A stretch of DNA of 64,000 nt from Diploscapter coronatus (Eukaryota > Nematoda > Chromadorea > Rhabditida > Rhabditidae): the NCBI GenBank assembly GCA_964036155.1, contig OZ038423.1, positions 56,621,249 through 56,685,248 on the forward strand, in the 5' to 3' direction. Position numbers and translations under genes: made by a program. Shown in pieces: positions 1-12,819 of the stretch (position 1 is its first letter; the number at the start of each line of letters is the position of its first letter). The notes under the pieces are model-generated. The model saw nothing but the letters and a program-made list of their open reading frames with translations. It was not told where the DNA came from and made no database searches.

Positions 1-118
1 GTTCGTTAATTACCTAGAGTAAATTACCCAAATTATCCTATTTAGTTGATCAATTAAGGTTATGCTAATTGGCTGTGGGTTTGACGTTTGACGGGTCTTT
101 CAACTGAGCGACAGAAAA

Positions 119-3100
119 ATGACATCCAAAGCCGATCAAGCCGTGCAGGAGAGGCGTCTCAGGCCCATTTACGGTAATTATTTTTTAAATAAAATGAAAT
201 GAATAGAAAATAAGTTTAAAAATTTGAAAAATACACAATAAATAAAATATAAAATGAAAGATAAAACAAAATTCAGATGCCCTGGACTCGGGCAACTTCA
301 AGAAGGCAATTCAAGAGGCCGACAAGGTGCTCAAGAAACACCCGAAAACCAACTGCGCTAAGGTTTGCAAAAATAAAGACGGATAAAAATATTGAAAAGT
401 TATACATTTTTTAGAAAAAAGTGTTGGTAAAGAAGAAAAATGTAACTTTTCTAAAAGGAAATAAAAAATTTTAAAAATGAACGAGACGAAAATTAAAAGA
501 AAATCTGTTAAAATTTAAATTAAGCAAATCTTTCTAGGCCCTGAAAGCGCTGGCGTTCATTCGTACGGAGCGCTTATCGGAGGCGTCGGAGATCCTCGAA
601 GAGGTCGACACCGAAAAGGCTCAGCACGATGAGAACACCCTGAGTGCTTTGAATCACTGCTATAAGGTACGTCATTCTAAACAATGAAGGCATTTGGAAT
701 TTTCGTGGCTTTGCAACCTTACGAAATAGTTTACATAGCGAGAGTGTTTCCCTACTTGCTCTATCCTCTTCTCCTAACCATACACTTTGACCTGGTCGCG
801 AAGAATCCAAATTATCGAAATTAATGCTGTAGCTTGAACATTTAACACTTAGAGAAAAAAGAAAAGGGGAAATAATTGAATAATCATAGAAAATTGAAAA
901 ATATCAATTTTCCAGGAAGCGGACGTTCCCGAAAAGCTGATTTCCTTGTACGAAAGAGCCGTTGCACAGGCGCCCACCGAGACCAATCTCACCAATCTCT
1001 TCACGGCCTATGTCAGGAATAGGTTTGGCAAAAATATCATTTTAGAAAAGTCCTCAAGAAGTGCCATATTTTAGGGACTACAAGAAACAGCAGGCCATCG
1101 CAATGAGGCTGTTCAAGGAAACCAGCAACAGTCCCTTCTTCTACTGGACCATCATGAGCATCGTTATGCAGGTATTTTTTGTTGCATTTTTCAAAGACAA
1201 TAAAAATAGTTTGAAAAAATAATAATAAATAAATAAAAACGCTATTTTAGGCTCATCAAGACCCTGCGCTCGCGCAGAAAATGTTCCTCCCTCTGGCGCA
1301 GAAGATGATGACCGCGCATCTAGTGAAAACGCCGTACAAGTATCTGCAGGGTGGGTATTTTTCCTTAACTAGCTATGGCAAATTTCATCTAATTGAAAAT
1401 TGGTGGAATTTCCTGTTTCTTGTAGATTTCGTGTAGCTTACTTGAGCCTTAAAAATACAATGTTATTTATATCAGATTCATTCGGTTAGAAACATTTTCA
1501 AGCAAATAACTAAATCTTTAAAAATCCGCTTTTCTTGTATTATAACTTGTGAGGGGCTAGATGCTGCATGCTCTTTGCAACCCACTTTCGCACGAGCCAC
1601 ACCCCTCCTTCCCCTCACTATTTCCTTCTCCCTTTTCTTTGCTATCTCTTCCGTCTCTCCAGAGCACATGCTATTTCGAGGGGTTGAGTCTAGGAGAGGA
1701 GGGTTGCAAAATGTATGCAGTATCTACCTCCTCACAAGCTATAATAGATTTGGCGGAACTTATAAAACAATTGAGGATTATAAAAATGTTCGAATTTGCA
1801 GAGATCGACCTCCACCTGATGGTGCTTGAGGGTCTGAAGCAGTACAAGGACTGCGCCGCACTTTTGCAATCGGACGAGCTTCAGCAATTCGAGCACAGCC
1901 GCTCGCAGATCATTCAGGTTCGCAATTTAACCCACAATTTTGGAGAATGACGTTGCAAGCCATTATCTTACCGTATATTCATGCCAATTTTGAGACAAAG
2001 CTTTGATATAAATGAAGAAGGAAAGCGCTAGGACAAAGTGTATTTTAGAAAAATTCTGATTCTAAAAGTAACGTTGAATTTCATTTTTCTTTCAGAAACT
2101 GCTCAACCTTCACATTCAGTCGAAAAATTACGATGAGGTGGAGAGAATCACTTGGACCGAGTTGGAGGATAAGTAGGCTTATAAAAAGGAAAAAAAAAAA
2201 TTTTTTTTATAATTTTCTGAAGCACTATATTTTCTCTTTTTACACTTCTAATCTAATTGATATATTTCGTACCTTAAACAGATGCTCAAACTATTGCCAT
2301 TTTTAAAGCCTTTCATAAATATTTTGTCTGAAACTTAGTCAATTTTCAACGCTTTCAGCCCTGATGACTGGTACCTGTGGAAATGCCTTGTGGAGGTGGG
2401 CTTCGAGAAGATCGTCGAGTCGGAGAATTCTAATGCGTGAGTTAATACTCTACTTGTCTTTCTTTAATTATCTTCATTTAATTATCCTAATTAAGCTACC
2501 ATAGTTATCTTATCTTCGATTTTCAGTGAAGCGGTCGAATTTTGGCAGAGAACGTGCGATTTGGCGGACAGGAAATTGGCCTATCGGGGCCCGAAAATGG
2601 CCAAGTTGTACTTCCTGATGAAGCTAAGATCTGGCCCGGAGAAGACCAAAAATCTGGATTCAGCGGCTCTGGCACAGGGTATGATTTTTGTTAGGAGAAC
2701 ATTGGGATTTTTCTAACTTCTAGGTAGAAAATTCGAATATTCAGATGTTGAAACTTTTTTTTTTTTTGAAAATTATTGTAATTTTGATTTTCAGGAAGCC
2801 CCGTTTATATAATGCTGGCCTACATCAAGCAGTTCTTCAGCAAGCCCACCTGTTTTCCGGATTTGAGAATGGTCAATTTTTGTATTTCTGAAAAGAAAAA
2901 AATATTCTTCCAGTTAATTTCGATACTGAAAGAGGAGAAAATTTTCTTTCTAAAATTAAAGATGTTTTTAAAAATAGAGGAAAAGAATAATTCTTTTAGT
3001 TCATCTCTATGCTGAATGACGAGGAGAAAAAGGCGCTGGACAATTTGATGACTCTCTTCGTCGGGGACATTCTATCCGCCGAAGAAGCTAAGGAGGGCGA

Positions 3101-6100
3101 TGTAGGTTTCAAAAAAGCAATAAAAAAATTTTTTTAATGCGATTTTTAATAGTGGAATCATTTTTAAATCCAAAGATAGAAATATGTTTCGGTGAAAATG
3201 AACAGGCGAAGTATGTTTCAAAAATTGTTTAAGGCTCTCAAAAATGAATGGCGTTGTTGTGATGTAAACTGTTAATAAATGAAATTGTTTGAAAACATGC
3301 AAATTTCCAGGAAACTCAAATCTGGGCGATCGTTTTGTACGAGAAAATGCGTCGTGCGATGCAGTTGACGGACGGCATGACACGGGAGGAGAAGCGGAAA
3401 CACATTCGACACGTCATGAGCCAGATGATGACCAACGGGCTCAGCGATTTGGCGGGTGGAGCCCTGACTCAGCTCATCGCCGTCGTTCTCTGGGAGGAGT
3501 GGAAGAAAAATGGTGAGTTCTTATTTTTGCTCGTAAATCTTGAAAGTCAAATTTGGCCTTCGGTTAACTTATAGTGCGTTAAATAAGGAAAAAAATAGTT
3601 CACGAGTAAGAGAAAACTACCTAAAATCATTATTCCTTCATCTTTTCGACCAATCCGTAACTAACCTGAAAATTGAAAAAATGTGATTTTAAAAGTTGTA
3701 TCAAGAGAAAATTAAAGGAGAAAAGTTCCAGGCGACCGCCAAGCAGCTTTCGAATTGCTGTTGATTTTGGAGTGGTCGGCGATCCGCTTCAAGGCCGACC
3801 CCTTCGCCAAAATCCTGCTCATCAAGATCTACGCCTACTATGGTAGGCTTTATTTTAAAAATATTCCTAACTCTGCAAATCTTGAAAGATATATAGATAC
3901 GTTTCAAAGAAGTTCCAAATACTTATATTCTAAATGCCCGCTTCGTGACAGTATTCACAATAATCTATCAAAAATTAAATTAGGAAAAAATAATTTGCTA
4001 ACTTCAGGCAACCTTCTTCGTATCACCGCTCTCACCAAGCTGCTCGACATCAAGTCCATGCAAAAAGAGGCCCTCGGCTACCTGACTTTCCCGCTATTCG
4101 AAATGTCGGGAAGGTAATTCTCCTTTTAGAAATTAGCATAAAATCGAAGTTAAAAACAATCATTTCCTAAAATTTTCAGAATCAACATGGCTATCGTCCA
4201 CTACACTTCGCTGTCGGCGTTCTACGATAACGCGGAGAGAGAGGCAAGACAATTTTGTTCTTTATAATTTTACATTTTTGAAATGTCACTTTCTAGGTTC
4301 AAAAATTCCAAAGATACGTTTCAAGTTCGACTTTTAGTAGTTTTCAAATTTATTATTGGGTGCTCGTACTTTGATTTATCTAAATTTTATTTAAATAAAA
4401 ACTTTAGGTAATCGACTGCGTGGTGAGCGCGTACAAAAACGGCGGCTTCGCGCACGTCCAGCCACTCGTCGAGTTGGCCGACAACATGAAGTGGTCTATG
4501 CAGGTGATTTTTCTTAGAAAAAACTTGTTTTCTTCGGATTGTGTAAATTTCTCTATTCTTTTTCTCTCCACTAGATAAAACCATTTTGATGTAAATGAAA
4601 GCGATGATTAATCCTATTTTTAACTTTTTCAGCCAATTTCCTATTCAAAATTGATTTTAAAAATGAAATGTGATTTTATAACATTTTTTCTTCCATTTTT
4701 TGTAATATATTTTGGTTAAGAAATCTCATGAGAAAATTATACGTCGTCTAGTTCGATACAATTGGCGATATTGTGAAACGTATTTCATTCAGGCGATCGC
4801 CGGAGACATTTTCAATCGCTATCTGAGCGGGCTGTTTGCCATCGAGCAATTCGACGAGGCCGTCAACACGCTGCAGGGAGATGAGGGGGATTACGGTAGT
4901 TTAAAAAATAGCATATTCTAAAATATCCTAAAAGAAGAAAGATAAGAAATTACAGTAATCCTATTAAATATTCCAACTCCAAAATTCAGTAGTCCTAAAA
5001 TTTTTAAACTACAATAATCATCCAGTCAAGAAATTATACAAAAAATACTGTAGTCCATTTTGAGATTTCCCTTAAGACTGGAAAAAGCTGGTGGATAATC
5101 GGGACTTCGGCATAATTCCGCCTTTTTACGCGGTCGATCACACGGAATATCTCGCCAAAATCATCAACTATTCCAAGGAGGAATTTGTGAGTATTTTTTA
5201 TTTTCAATTTTTTTATTCATAAGATGAACTGATTGAGGTTCCCGGAAATATTGAAATGTGAAAACTTTTTGAAACTTATCAAAACCACTCTTCGAAATTT
5301 TATTAATCGCACCCCTTTACTCGAAATGAATCCGTGATAACTCTCTTTTAATTCTATGATAGTTATCTAAAACATATTCAAAGTTTCAAGAAAAGAATTG
5401 GAAAATGATTTTTTTAAAAAAAAATCAAAAAATTCAATTTTCAGCTGGACCACATGAAATTGTGCCACTACCTGTGCAAGGCGATTGCTTCAGTTGGAAG
5501 GGTCGGAAAGACTTCGGTTTCCCAAATGCACACTGCAATTGGAAAATTCATTGATCACTACGATCACTGCAAGAAGACCCACCAGAGCGAACATGAATTG
5601 GTGAGATTTTTGCCTTGAAAACTAATAGTTTGATGAATAGGTTTTGAAAAATGATCTTAGAGATTTTCTTAGCCATGCTATGTTCTTGACGCCAAACTGA
5701 GATAAAATTTGCAGAAAATCAATAGAAAAGCTGTTAGTTTTGAAAATGTTTGAATGTTTCATCGAAAAATGATATTCAACAGAATTTTTCGACAAGATAA
5801 TCTTGAATGGTGTTCCTTCAATTTAAAAAAATAATAATAGAATAATTTTTTCAGGCCTCCGACATGCACGCCCCGTGCCCCATTCGTCTGTCCGAGTGGT
5901 TGCATTCCGCGGGTCTGGAAGCCCTTCGTAACTTCCTCTCCGCTCTGCTGAATTGCCAGGAGGACGAAAACTCGCATGAGACAAAACTCCTGAACTTGGA
6001 AGACTTGAAGAAACAACTTACGAGTATTTTTTTCACTTTTTTGTTTTTTAATTACAACTTTTTTCAGAAATGGTGATTTTTGAGCTTCAGAAAGAAATAT

Positions 6101-7275
6101 AATTTTCGAATCACATTTCTCTAGTAAATTTTTAAAGTGGATAAAAATATGAATGTTTCATGAGGCTTATGAAAAGCAAAAGTTAGACAAAATTTAAAGA
6201 AATAAAAAGTTTCAGAAGCAGTCTCAATTTTCGACCTCCCACCTCCCGGCCAGTCAATCGAACCCCTCTCCCTGCACTCACATTTGTTCGCCGCTTCCCG
6301 AGCTCTCCAGGCATTGGCCTCCATGCGCATTCTCGTCGAGGCATGCAAGACCAGATTCGGGGGAAAGGCGGTGCGAGTTTTTTTTCTTTTTTTTTTTTTT
6401 TTAAATAATTGCTTTTCATTTTTTTAGAAACAATAAACTTCACAAAATTGTTTAGCGTCAAAATTTATATACAAATATATATTTTCCGAAATTTATGCGA
6501 GTATCGAATTGTTTTTACATATACCTTAATGATTAGGTCCCCCATGCATCAACATTTCAATGAAATTGAAAAGATATCGAATTGTCGAAACCTGTTCATT
6601 CTGAACTTTAACCTTTTTCATTTGAACATTCAACTTCACTATGTAGTAAATCCACTCAAAAGCTTATGGAATCTAACATTTCTGAAGCACGTGGAATTTC
6701 TAAAGAAGGAATTTGCAGACTCCACCCAATTCCTACTACCAATCGGCCCACGAGATTCTGCGCTCAGCTGCAAAGGAGCTGTTGGCTCGTTTGGCAGAGA
6801 TCCACTCGCTCCTCGGTCAGCCTGGAATTGTGCCGCAGGTCGGAACCGATTGGGGTTTGGTGAGCGAATTTCTCTTTAATTTCTGATAATTAGTTTCTTT
6901 TTGAAATTTTTTGGAATGGCGGTATTAACAAGTTCTGAATCAATCAGGTTTTGTAAATGTCTTGAAACATAACTGGCGATGTGAAATTTGAAACTTTACT
7001 TTTCATCATCTTTTTCGATTTGATAGCGATAAATTTCGAACTTGAATTTTATTTGAATAGTTGATCTTTATGGAATTTTTCGAAACTTATCTTTTATGAT
7101 TTAAAACGATAATTATTTTCTGAGACCTACCTAAACATTCCATTTTAAAAATTAACTTCAGACGGCGATGGAGATTCTGACGGAGCAATCTCTTGCAGTG
7201 GAGACCAGATTCTGCAAGTCGTATGGATCCGCGATCGAGCAAATGCAAGAAAGCATCAGTCAGATATTCGCCTGA
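119..7275 (+). CDS. cra-1: NatB N-terminal acetyltransferase auxiliary subunit (NAA25/MDM20; CRA-1-like)
   Basis: NAA25 is the large helical (TPR-like) subunit that anchors catalytic NAA20 to ribosomes, so NatB can acetylate nascent proteins starting Met-Asp/Glu/Asn; the C. elegans counterpart CRA-1 is also needed for synaptonemal complex assembly. I join 24 exons into 900 residues: 119-173, 277-362, 538-666, 916-1022, 1075-1171, 1251-1350, 1802-1917, 2096-2172, 2359-2436, 2527-2678, 2795-2871, 3000-3101, 3311-3512, 3732-3842, 4008-4113, 4180-4243, 4408-4503, 4793-4895, 5077-5186, 5445-5600, 5855-6023, 6216-6370, 6719-6859, 7162-7275. Every junction keeps frame. The early repeat NFKKAIQEADKVLKKHP and the helix pairs ALKALAFIRTERLSEA and EKLISLYERAVAQAPTE are typical of this family, and length is close to animal NAA25. 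The intron after 4243 uses a GC donor. A weak acceptor (ACAG, 111-114) just before the ATG could receive a spliced leader. Confidence 0.9.
1536..1748. mobile_element. MITE-like inverted-repeat element in intron 6 of the NAA25 gene
   Basis: The two ends are imperfect inverted repeats of about 48 bp (1536-1583 and 1701-1748, roughly 40 of 48 positions paired). They share the blocks ACTTGTGAGG/CCTCACAAG, CTGCAT and TTTGCAACCC. The outermost bases are rich in TA (TATTATA...TATAATA), so a TA target duplication is possible. The interior is pyrimidine-rich and has no coding potential I can recognise. This fits a short non-autonomous DNA transposon (MITE) in an intron. Its superfamily cannot be assigned from one copy. 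Confidence 0.6.
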
Positions 7276-8723
7276 ACATTGGAAACTCAACCAAATAACT
7301 CAAGGAAATACCAGGTAGGTGAAAATGTTTAGAGGCTAGAAAAATGCTGCAATTTTACCGTTCTCCAAATAGAAGAATGTTTGAATTTTAGATTTTTTCG
7401 GAAAAACGTTCCCTTTAACTGGACTATGATATTTTTTCTTTTGGTTCTTAAAAATCTTTGTCAAAATTCTTTAGAAAGTCAGTTTCGAAATTTTATGAGG
7501 TTATTGTAAAAGTGTGTTGAAGAAAATTATAATCTAGGAAAAAGTTCTACGCTTGAAAAATTACATGGTAAAAATTCGTTAAGATTTCTAGTTTTCACTT
7601 AATAATTTTGAGACTATCGTGCACTTTATTGATTTTTAAACATGCATGATGAACTCAATTCTCTAAGTCAAAATAAAATTTTCATGATTCTCAAAATTTT
7701 ATTTTATCTGAGTTTTTGTGGGATAGTATACACAGTGCCTAGTTTCATTACCTTTCAACCAAATTTTCGAGCAAAGTATACCACTCAAATAATTTTGGTC
7801 TAAGTTGTGCCTCAGCTTAATTTGCTGTAATCATGGAGAAAGAAAGCTCTTGGAAAAGTACTGTATTTTTAGGAATTTGAATACATTTTCAAGGGCTTTT
7901 ATACCTTTCCGATATGACAAGTTATCACTAGGGTGATTTTATCATTACATTTCTACGTCTTATCACTATTTTATCGCTCATTTTTGTAAAGTTTGTAAAC
8001 CCCGACTTTTCTCAAACGTATTTTACGAACTTTACGCCTTTTCGTCTAATTTTCTGATCTGAAAAATCTTGATCGTTTTACTTATGATTTTTTTTGAAAA
8101 AGTGGAGATTTTACGTCTTCACAAGCTGTAATTTTTTTGAAGGTTGATTTTTCAAGTGATTATTGATAATCGTTTTACAGTGTATTGGAAAAATTCCTGG
8201 AAAAAATGAAAATATCGATTTTTCCAAGAATTTTTCACATCGTTTCTCTCTTCGTTAGGCCTTTTCACATTTTGTTGAATGCTTTTGTTATTATTGATTT
8301 ATTGATTTTGTTCGTCAAATTGTTCTCGTTTTCATCAAAACTCTAAAATCCAAATTGCATAATTTATTTCCTGGAAAAATAAGATAAAATGAAAGTTTTG
8401 GTCGAAAATTGAATTTTGAGGCTTGAAATTTTGAAAAATTGACAATCTTCCCAACTTTTTCCTCGATTTCGAGCCACGAAATTGGATTAAAAGACCCTCT
8501 AATTGGACTGAGAAGGAATAAAGTTTTATCAGATTTTCGAAAATGAAACAAATCTGGACAGTCAGATATGTGATCTATCGATCATTGGAATATCCATCTT
8601 TTCAAACTATGATTTTATTTTACCCGTACTTTGCGTAAATGACGGTGGAATAAGTTTTTTCTTTGGAAATTTCAAGGTGAAAAAGTGGATGAACTTTTCA
8701 AAGATGGGTGAATTATCGCTTTT
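7276..8723. other. Convergent intergenic region (3' ends of NAA25 and Trm9-like genes)
   Basis: AT-rich sequence between two converging genes; it should hold both 3' UTRs. An AATAAA at about 7672 is a possible polyadenylation signal for the plus-strand gene. I see no open frame with codon structure, no RNA gene and no repeat worth naming. Confidence 0.6.
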
Positions 8724-11050
8724 TCAAACCCCCTCCTGAATATCGATTTTTTCGACGATAACGCACCAATTTCCATGTTCGAAGGTAGTTTGCTGGATTA
8801 GGAACATCCCAGTTGATTCAATGAGCTCTTCAAGCTCACCCCTTTTGAACACATGGTAGAATCGGTAAAACGAAACCTAAAATGGTCATTTGACAATTTT
8901 GACTAAAATGGAAAAATTAGGCTTCAAAAGAGGAAATGTTTCGGTCAAAATTTAAACACTTTTATTTCGTCCTTTTTCAAATTTTCAAAAATACAAAAAA
9001 TTCCCCTACATCTCTCAGCGTTGCCATGGTTTCTGTAATTGAGTCCCTCATGATTTGATCCGTTAATTCATCCGCGTACTGTTCTTCCACCGATATGATC
9101 ATGGAGGCCAGCCTTCTGCCTAAATTACTCTAATTAATTGACAATTGCCTGATTAACTCAAATAGTTGGGCAATTAACTCACTCAGCATGGGACTCCATC
9201 TTTTGATGCCTAAAATGATAGAGTTTTTAGAGGCGTTCGGATAGAAGCGAGGTGTGGCATTGGGCAAACTCGGTGAAGCAGAAGTGGAGAATATCGACGA
9301 AGGTAGGGAATTTTTCACGTATGACACCTAAAAATCATCATTTTTAAAACTGGCAGATTCTCAAAAATTTACGATTTTTCCTTAAAAACTAGTATAAAGT
9401 TGTTATTGTTGTAAACTGACATAGTTTCTCAAAAAATAACCTTATTCATGAAGCTATTCAACCACGTTTGGTTTGGAGGTGATTCACTCGGGGCCGAAAT
9501 CGATATGGAGTTCTAAAAATTAAAAATGCCTAAAAAGAGTCTAGAAAATTACCTCGATAATCCTCTGCTCTTTGGTGGAGTTCTTGTGAAATTTTACTTT
9601 GGGGAGTCTCCCTAAGATTTTAAATGTTTGAAAAATGAAATTTCTGATTTTTAATACCATTTATGGAGGTTTCATGAAGGTTCCATGGAACGAGTAAATC
9701 TTGGGAATTAAAAGACCCATTCGGCTGCTCGAATGCCCAAACGTATAAGAGCATTTGCGCTCCGGGCTTCATTACCCGGCCGCATTCTGGAATTTTCTAG
9801 ATTTTTCAAAAATATTTAAACTGCGAGAATAGTTTTTTCTAAAAAAGAATTTGAAATAACTTTTCATTATTTTTTAAAGAAAATTTGGAAATTTTACCCT
9901 CCAACACTTTCCGTCTTCTTTTGACAGTGGATAAATGGTGCAAAACCGAGACGTTTAGCAGAGCGTCAGCGCAATTATTTCTAAAAAAAGATCTATTCTT
10001 TTATTAAAATTATTGATAAAGGTAAAATTTCGCAATTTTTTTTTGAAAACCTACCTAAAAGGCAGAGAAATCGCGTGGGCGATAATTCGGTCTACCGAGG
10101 GCTGTTTTGGTGACATTAGAATATCCGGGCAGGAATCGATTCCGATAACATGGCCGGTAGGGCGGGAATATTTTGCCTCCCCACAACCTAAAATGTGAAA
10201 ATCTGGTTAATTTTGAGAGGATTTTCTTAAAATTCAACTGGATTTTAAAAATTGAAGGCATTAATCTTTTTATTTTATACAGTCAAAAAAAGAACTAAGG
10301 TTACGGTTTCTTCAATTTTTAGTAATTTTTTGAAACATACATTCATTTTCCAAAGTTTCTAGTTTGGGTGCATTATTCCACGCTTTGTTGAACTTATTCT
10401 TGTCCTTTATTCCCAGGGCTCTAAACGGGCCGAAGATTTTCGGACCGGATCGTTATAGCCCTGTTTATTCCAGCGAAAAATGGAAAATGTTAAAGTTGAA
10501 GCCCTAGCGTTATTAAGGAAGTGCATTAGATCGTTGATGTACAAAACAATGCCATTAGCGGACTTCCCCCAGAATATTCCATTATTGCCCAGACTTTTTC
10601 GGTCATTTAGATAGAAAAAAATTCTCTTCTCCCGAAAAGGAATAATTTTTCAAGAACCCTTAAAATTTATATCCTACTTATCAAGGATAAAAATCAAGTG
10701 GGTTCTTTTTTTGAAAATTTGAAGTGGTATCTTATCCAAAATTTAGTCTTGGAAAAATCCTGCATCCTAAGGATCATCAAATTCAAAAACTAAAGCTATC
10801 TTTCTCCATATAAAGTTTTAAGTCAAGCTTTTCTCAAGAAAATGTGAAAATTTGCTAAAATCTAAAAATCCCCGAACTTACCGACATCCAGAATGAGACA
10901 TCCGTCTTTTTGTGATTCGACGAATTTTGTGACTTTGGGCCAGACTCGAGGCGACGGCAAATGAGGCTTATCGGGTGGCTGGTAAGTGGCCAGTCGCGAA
11001 TATACGTTATGCACATATTCCCCTTCCAAGGAAGCATGCGACACCGACAT
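8724..11050 (-). CDS. Trm9-type tRNA wobble-uridine carboxymethyl methyltransferase
   Basis: Members of this family use SAM to methylate carboxymethyl-uridine at tRNA position 34, giving mcm5U, normally with the zinc protein TRMT112. Nine exons (10882-11050, 10055-10187, 9898-9980, 9658-9786, 9553-9611, 9441-9512, 9183-9327, 9010-9119, 8724-8876, read right to left) give 350 residues. Diagnostic segments are the N-terminal LEGEYVHNVYSRLA, SAM motif I ILDVGCGEAKY, motif II HVIGIDSC, the NVSVLHHLST motif, LYVWAFEQ with QDLLVPWNL, and the C-terminal FYRFYHVFKRGELEELIE with GNWCVIVEK. There is no oxygenase or RRM part, so it is the stand-alone Trm9/TRMT9B type, not full ALKBH8. A Pro/Ser-rich insert encoded at 9183-9327 separates the core from the C-terminal block, as in TRMT9B-like forms. 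The closest C. elegans gene I can recall is C35D10.12. Confidence 0.9.
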
Positions 11051-11059
11051 CAATAATTA

Positions 11060-11068
11060 CTAAAATGT
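11060..11068 (-). promoter_or_regulatory. Probable trans-splice acceptor of the Trm9-like gene
   Basis: On the minus strand the sequence ACATTTTAG ends nine bases before the start codon. An acceptor with no donor in front of it, this close to the ATG, is the usual mark of spliced-leader addition in nematodes. A cis-spliced 5' UTR intron is the alternative. Confidence 0.45.
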
Positions 11069-12805
11069 GCTAAAATTATGAAAACTCGAGTTTTAAGAAT
11101 TTTCGAATCTAAAAAGGCGACAAATTAGTCGAAATTCTGAAAATAAAACTTATTTCCGACGTTCTATAGGTCGATAAACGAAATACTTGGGGAAACTTGC
11201 AAACTTTAGATAAAAAGATTTAGAAAAAATGCAAGTTATCCGGATATTCAGGGAGCAAACTTATTTCCGCTTTTAGGATGGAAGTGAAACTAAAATTTTT
11301 GCAAAAATTTAAGGAAATGCAAGAAACCCTGAAATTTTTAACCTTCAAAATTCTAAAAGTCAAAATTTACGTCATTTTGAATAGACCAGTGTCTAGAATG
11401 TTATAAATCTTCGTGGGAGTTTTTATTTATTCTCGACGAGAAAAATAAGTAAAGCCAAATTTCTGCTTGGGACAGGGGCCCGTGAATGTAAAGACACGGA
11501 AATGAGCACGCATAATATAGAGGTGGGCGGTGCTCTAAATCTCCGCTCAAGAGGAAATGTTAGAGCATCGTTAATGAAGGGAGAAGAGAAGATGTCGACA
11601 ACAGACTTTGACATCGACAACGATAAAGGATATTGTATAGTTGAAAATTTGAAAGGCAAAAACTCTGACCAGATTTTGACATCTTTTATTGTTGTCGTAA
11701 AAAATCTAAGACAACGATAATAAGCAACAAAGTTAATTGTTATCGAAGCAAAGTGCTAATGCTGAAAGGTATTAGGAAAATGAATCTTACCAACGGTGAG
11801 CTTTTTCTATTCCCCTCCCCTTTTCATGGTTCTGCATTGATTTGTGCTGCATGAACATAGAGACACCTCGCTAAATAAGGAAAAGGTGAAAGAGTGATGA
11901 AAATGGGGAGGCGAAAAGAGGCAGAGAAAGGTAGAGAGGATATTTTTGAAGAGAGTCAAAGAGGGAAAAGAAAGATTTAAAAAATACGTGAAAATTCTAT
12001 GGCAAAGTGTGAGAAACCCCCTTAGATTAGTGAGAAACATATTCTCGAAAGAAAACGATTTCCAAGAGGCAAATTATCATCGGTGAACAAAATCGAAACA
12101 TTTCTCAGAGAAGCACAAATAATAATTTCATCGGGAAAAAATGAGATGAGTGAAAAATAAATGAGAGAATTCCGAATGAGTGGGATGATTCTGAATTGAA
12201 GAGCAAGTGTGTATGATATAAGTGTCTGATGGCAAAGTAGCTAAAGTTGGAGGTGAAAAAGAAAATGAGACTTCAAATATGAGAGGGGGAGCATTTATGA
12301 AAAGGAAAAGAAATAGACGGATAGAAATAAGCAAAAGGATTAAGGAATATGGAATGTGCAACCTGATATGATTAGATAAGTCTTGGAAGAAGCCTGAAGA
12401 TTAAATTTCTTTATATGGAAACCACATTTTTAATATCTAAGTGAAAGATCTTTAATTATGGAAGGTTCAACATATTTTCTTCTTTTTCACAGTATTCTCT
12501 TTTTCTCTTTTCCTTTCTTTCTTCTCTTCTTTCCCTCACTATTTCTCCCTACGCACTTTATTCCTATTAGTACGCGTAAAGCTACTCCTTTTCGTGTTTA
12601 AGATTTCCAAATTTTTGGGGTTTATTATAATTTCTTCCATTAAAACCATTTCATTACTTTGGAAAGTTCACCCAGTTCATGACCGCTATATTGAACAGTT
12701 CATTCAGTTCTTTGTCAACAATATTTCTTCAAAAAATTCAATTTTCAAAATGATGATCGATGAACTCAGTGAACTTTTTTGTTTACAAGTCGTAAATTAT
12801 TCGAA

Positions 12806-12815
12806 TTTCTTTCAG
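12806..12815 (+). promoter_or_regulatory. Probable trans-splice acceptor of the pescadillo gene
   Basis: TTTCTTTCAG lies four bases before the ATG at 12820. This is an excellent nematode 3' splice site with no coding exon upstream, which points to spliced-leader trans-splicing and also supports the chosen start. Confidence 0.6.
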
Positions 12816-12819
12816 TGAA

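Larger units (their letters stand above)
11051..12819. other. Divergent intergenic region between Trm9-like and pescadillo genes
   Basis: This stretch should contain the promoters of both flanking genes. From about 11860 to 12350 the plus strand is strongly purine-rich (runs such as GGAAAAGGTGAAAGAG, GAGAGGGGGAGC), and 12478-12560 is the reverse, a CT-rich tract (TTCTCTTTTTCTCTTTTCC). A small open frame at 11502-11720 has no recognisable protein features. I see no TATA-like box that I would trust. Confidence 0.5.

Noticed and set aside
6409..6879. 156-codon plus-strand open frame near the end of the NAA25 gene
   Set aside because: It spans intron 22 and reads exon 23 in the wrong frame.
11502..11720. 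Plus-strand 72-codon open frame in the divergent intergenic region
   Set aside because: No domain, no suitable splice or leader acceptor, and repeated ACAACGATAA words suggest non-coding repeats.
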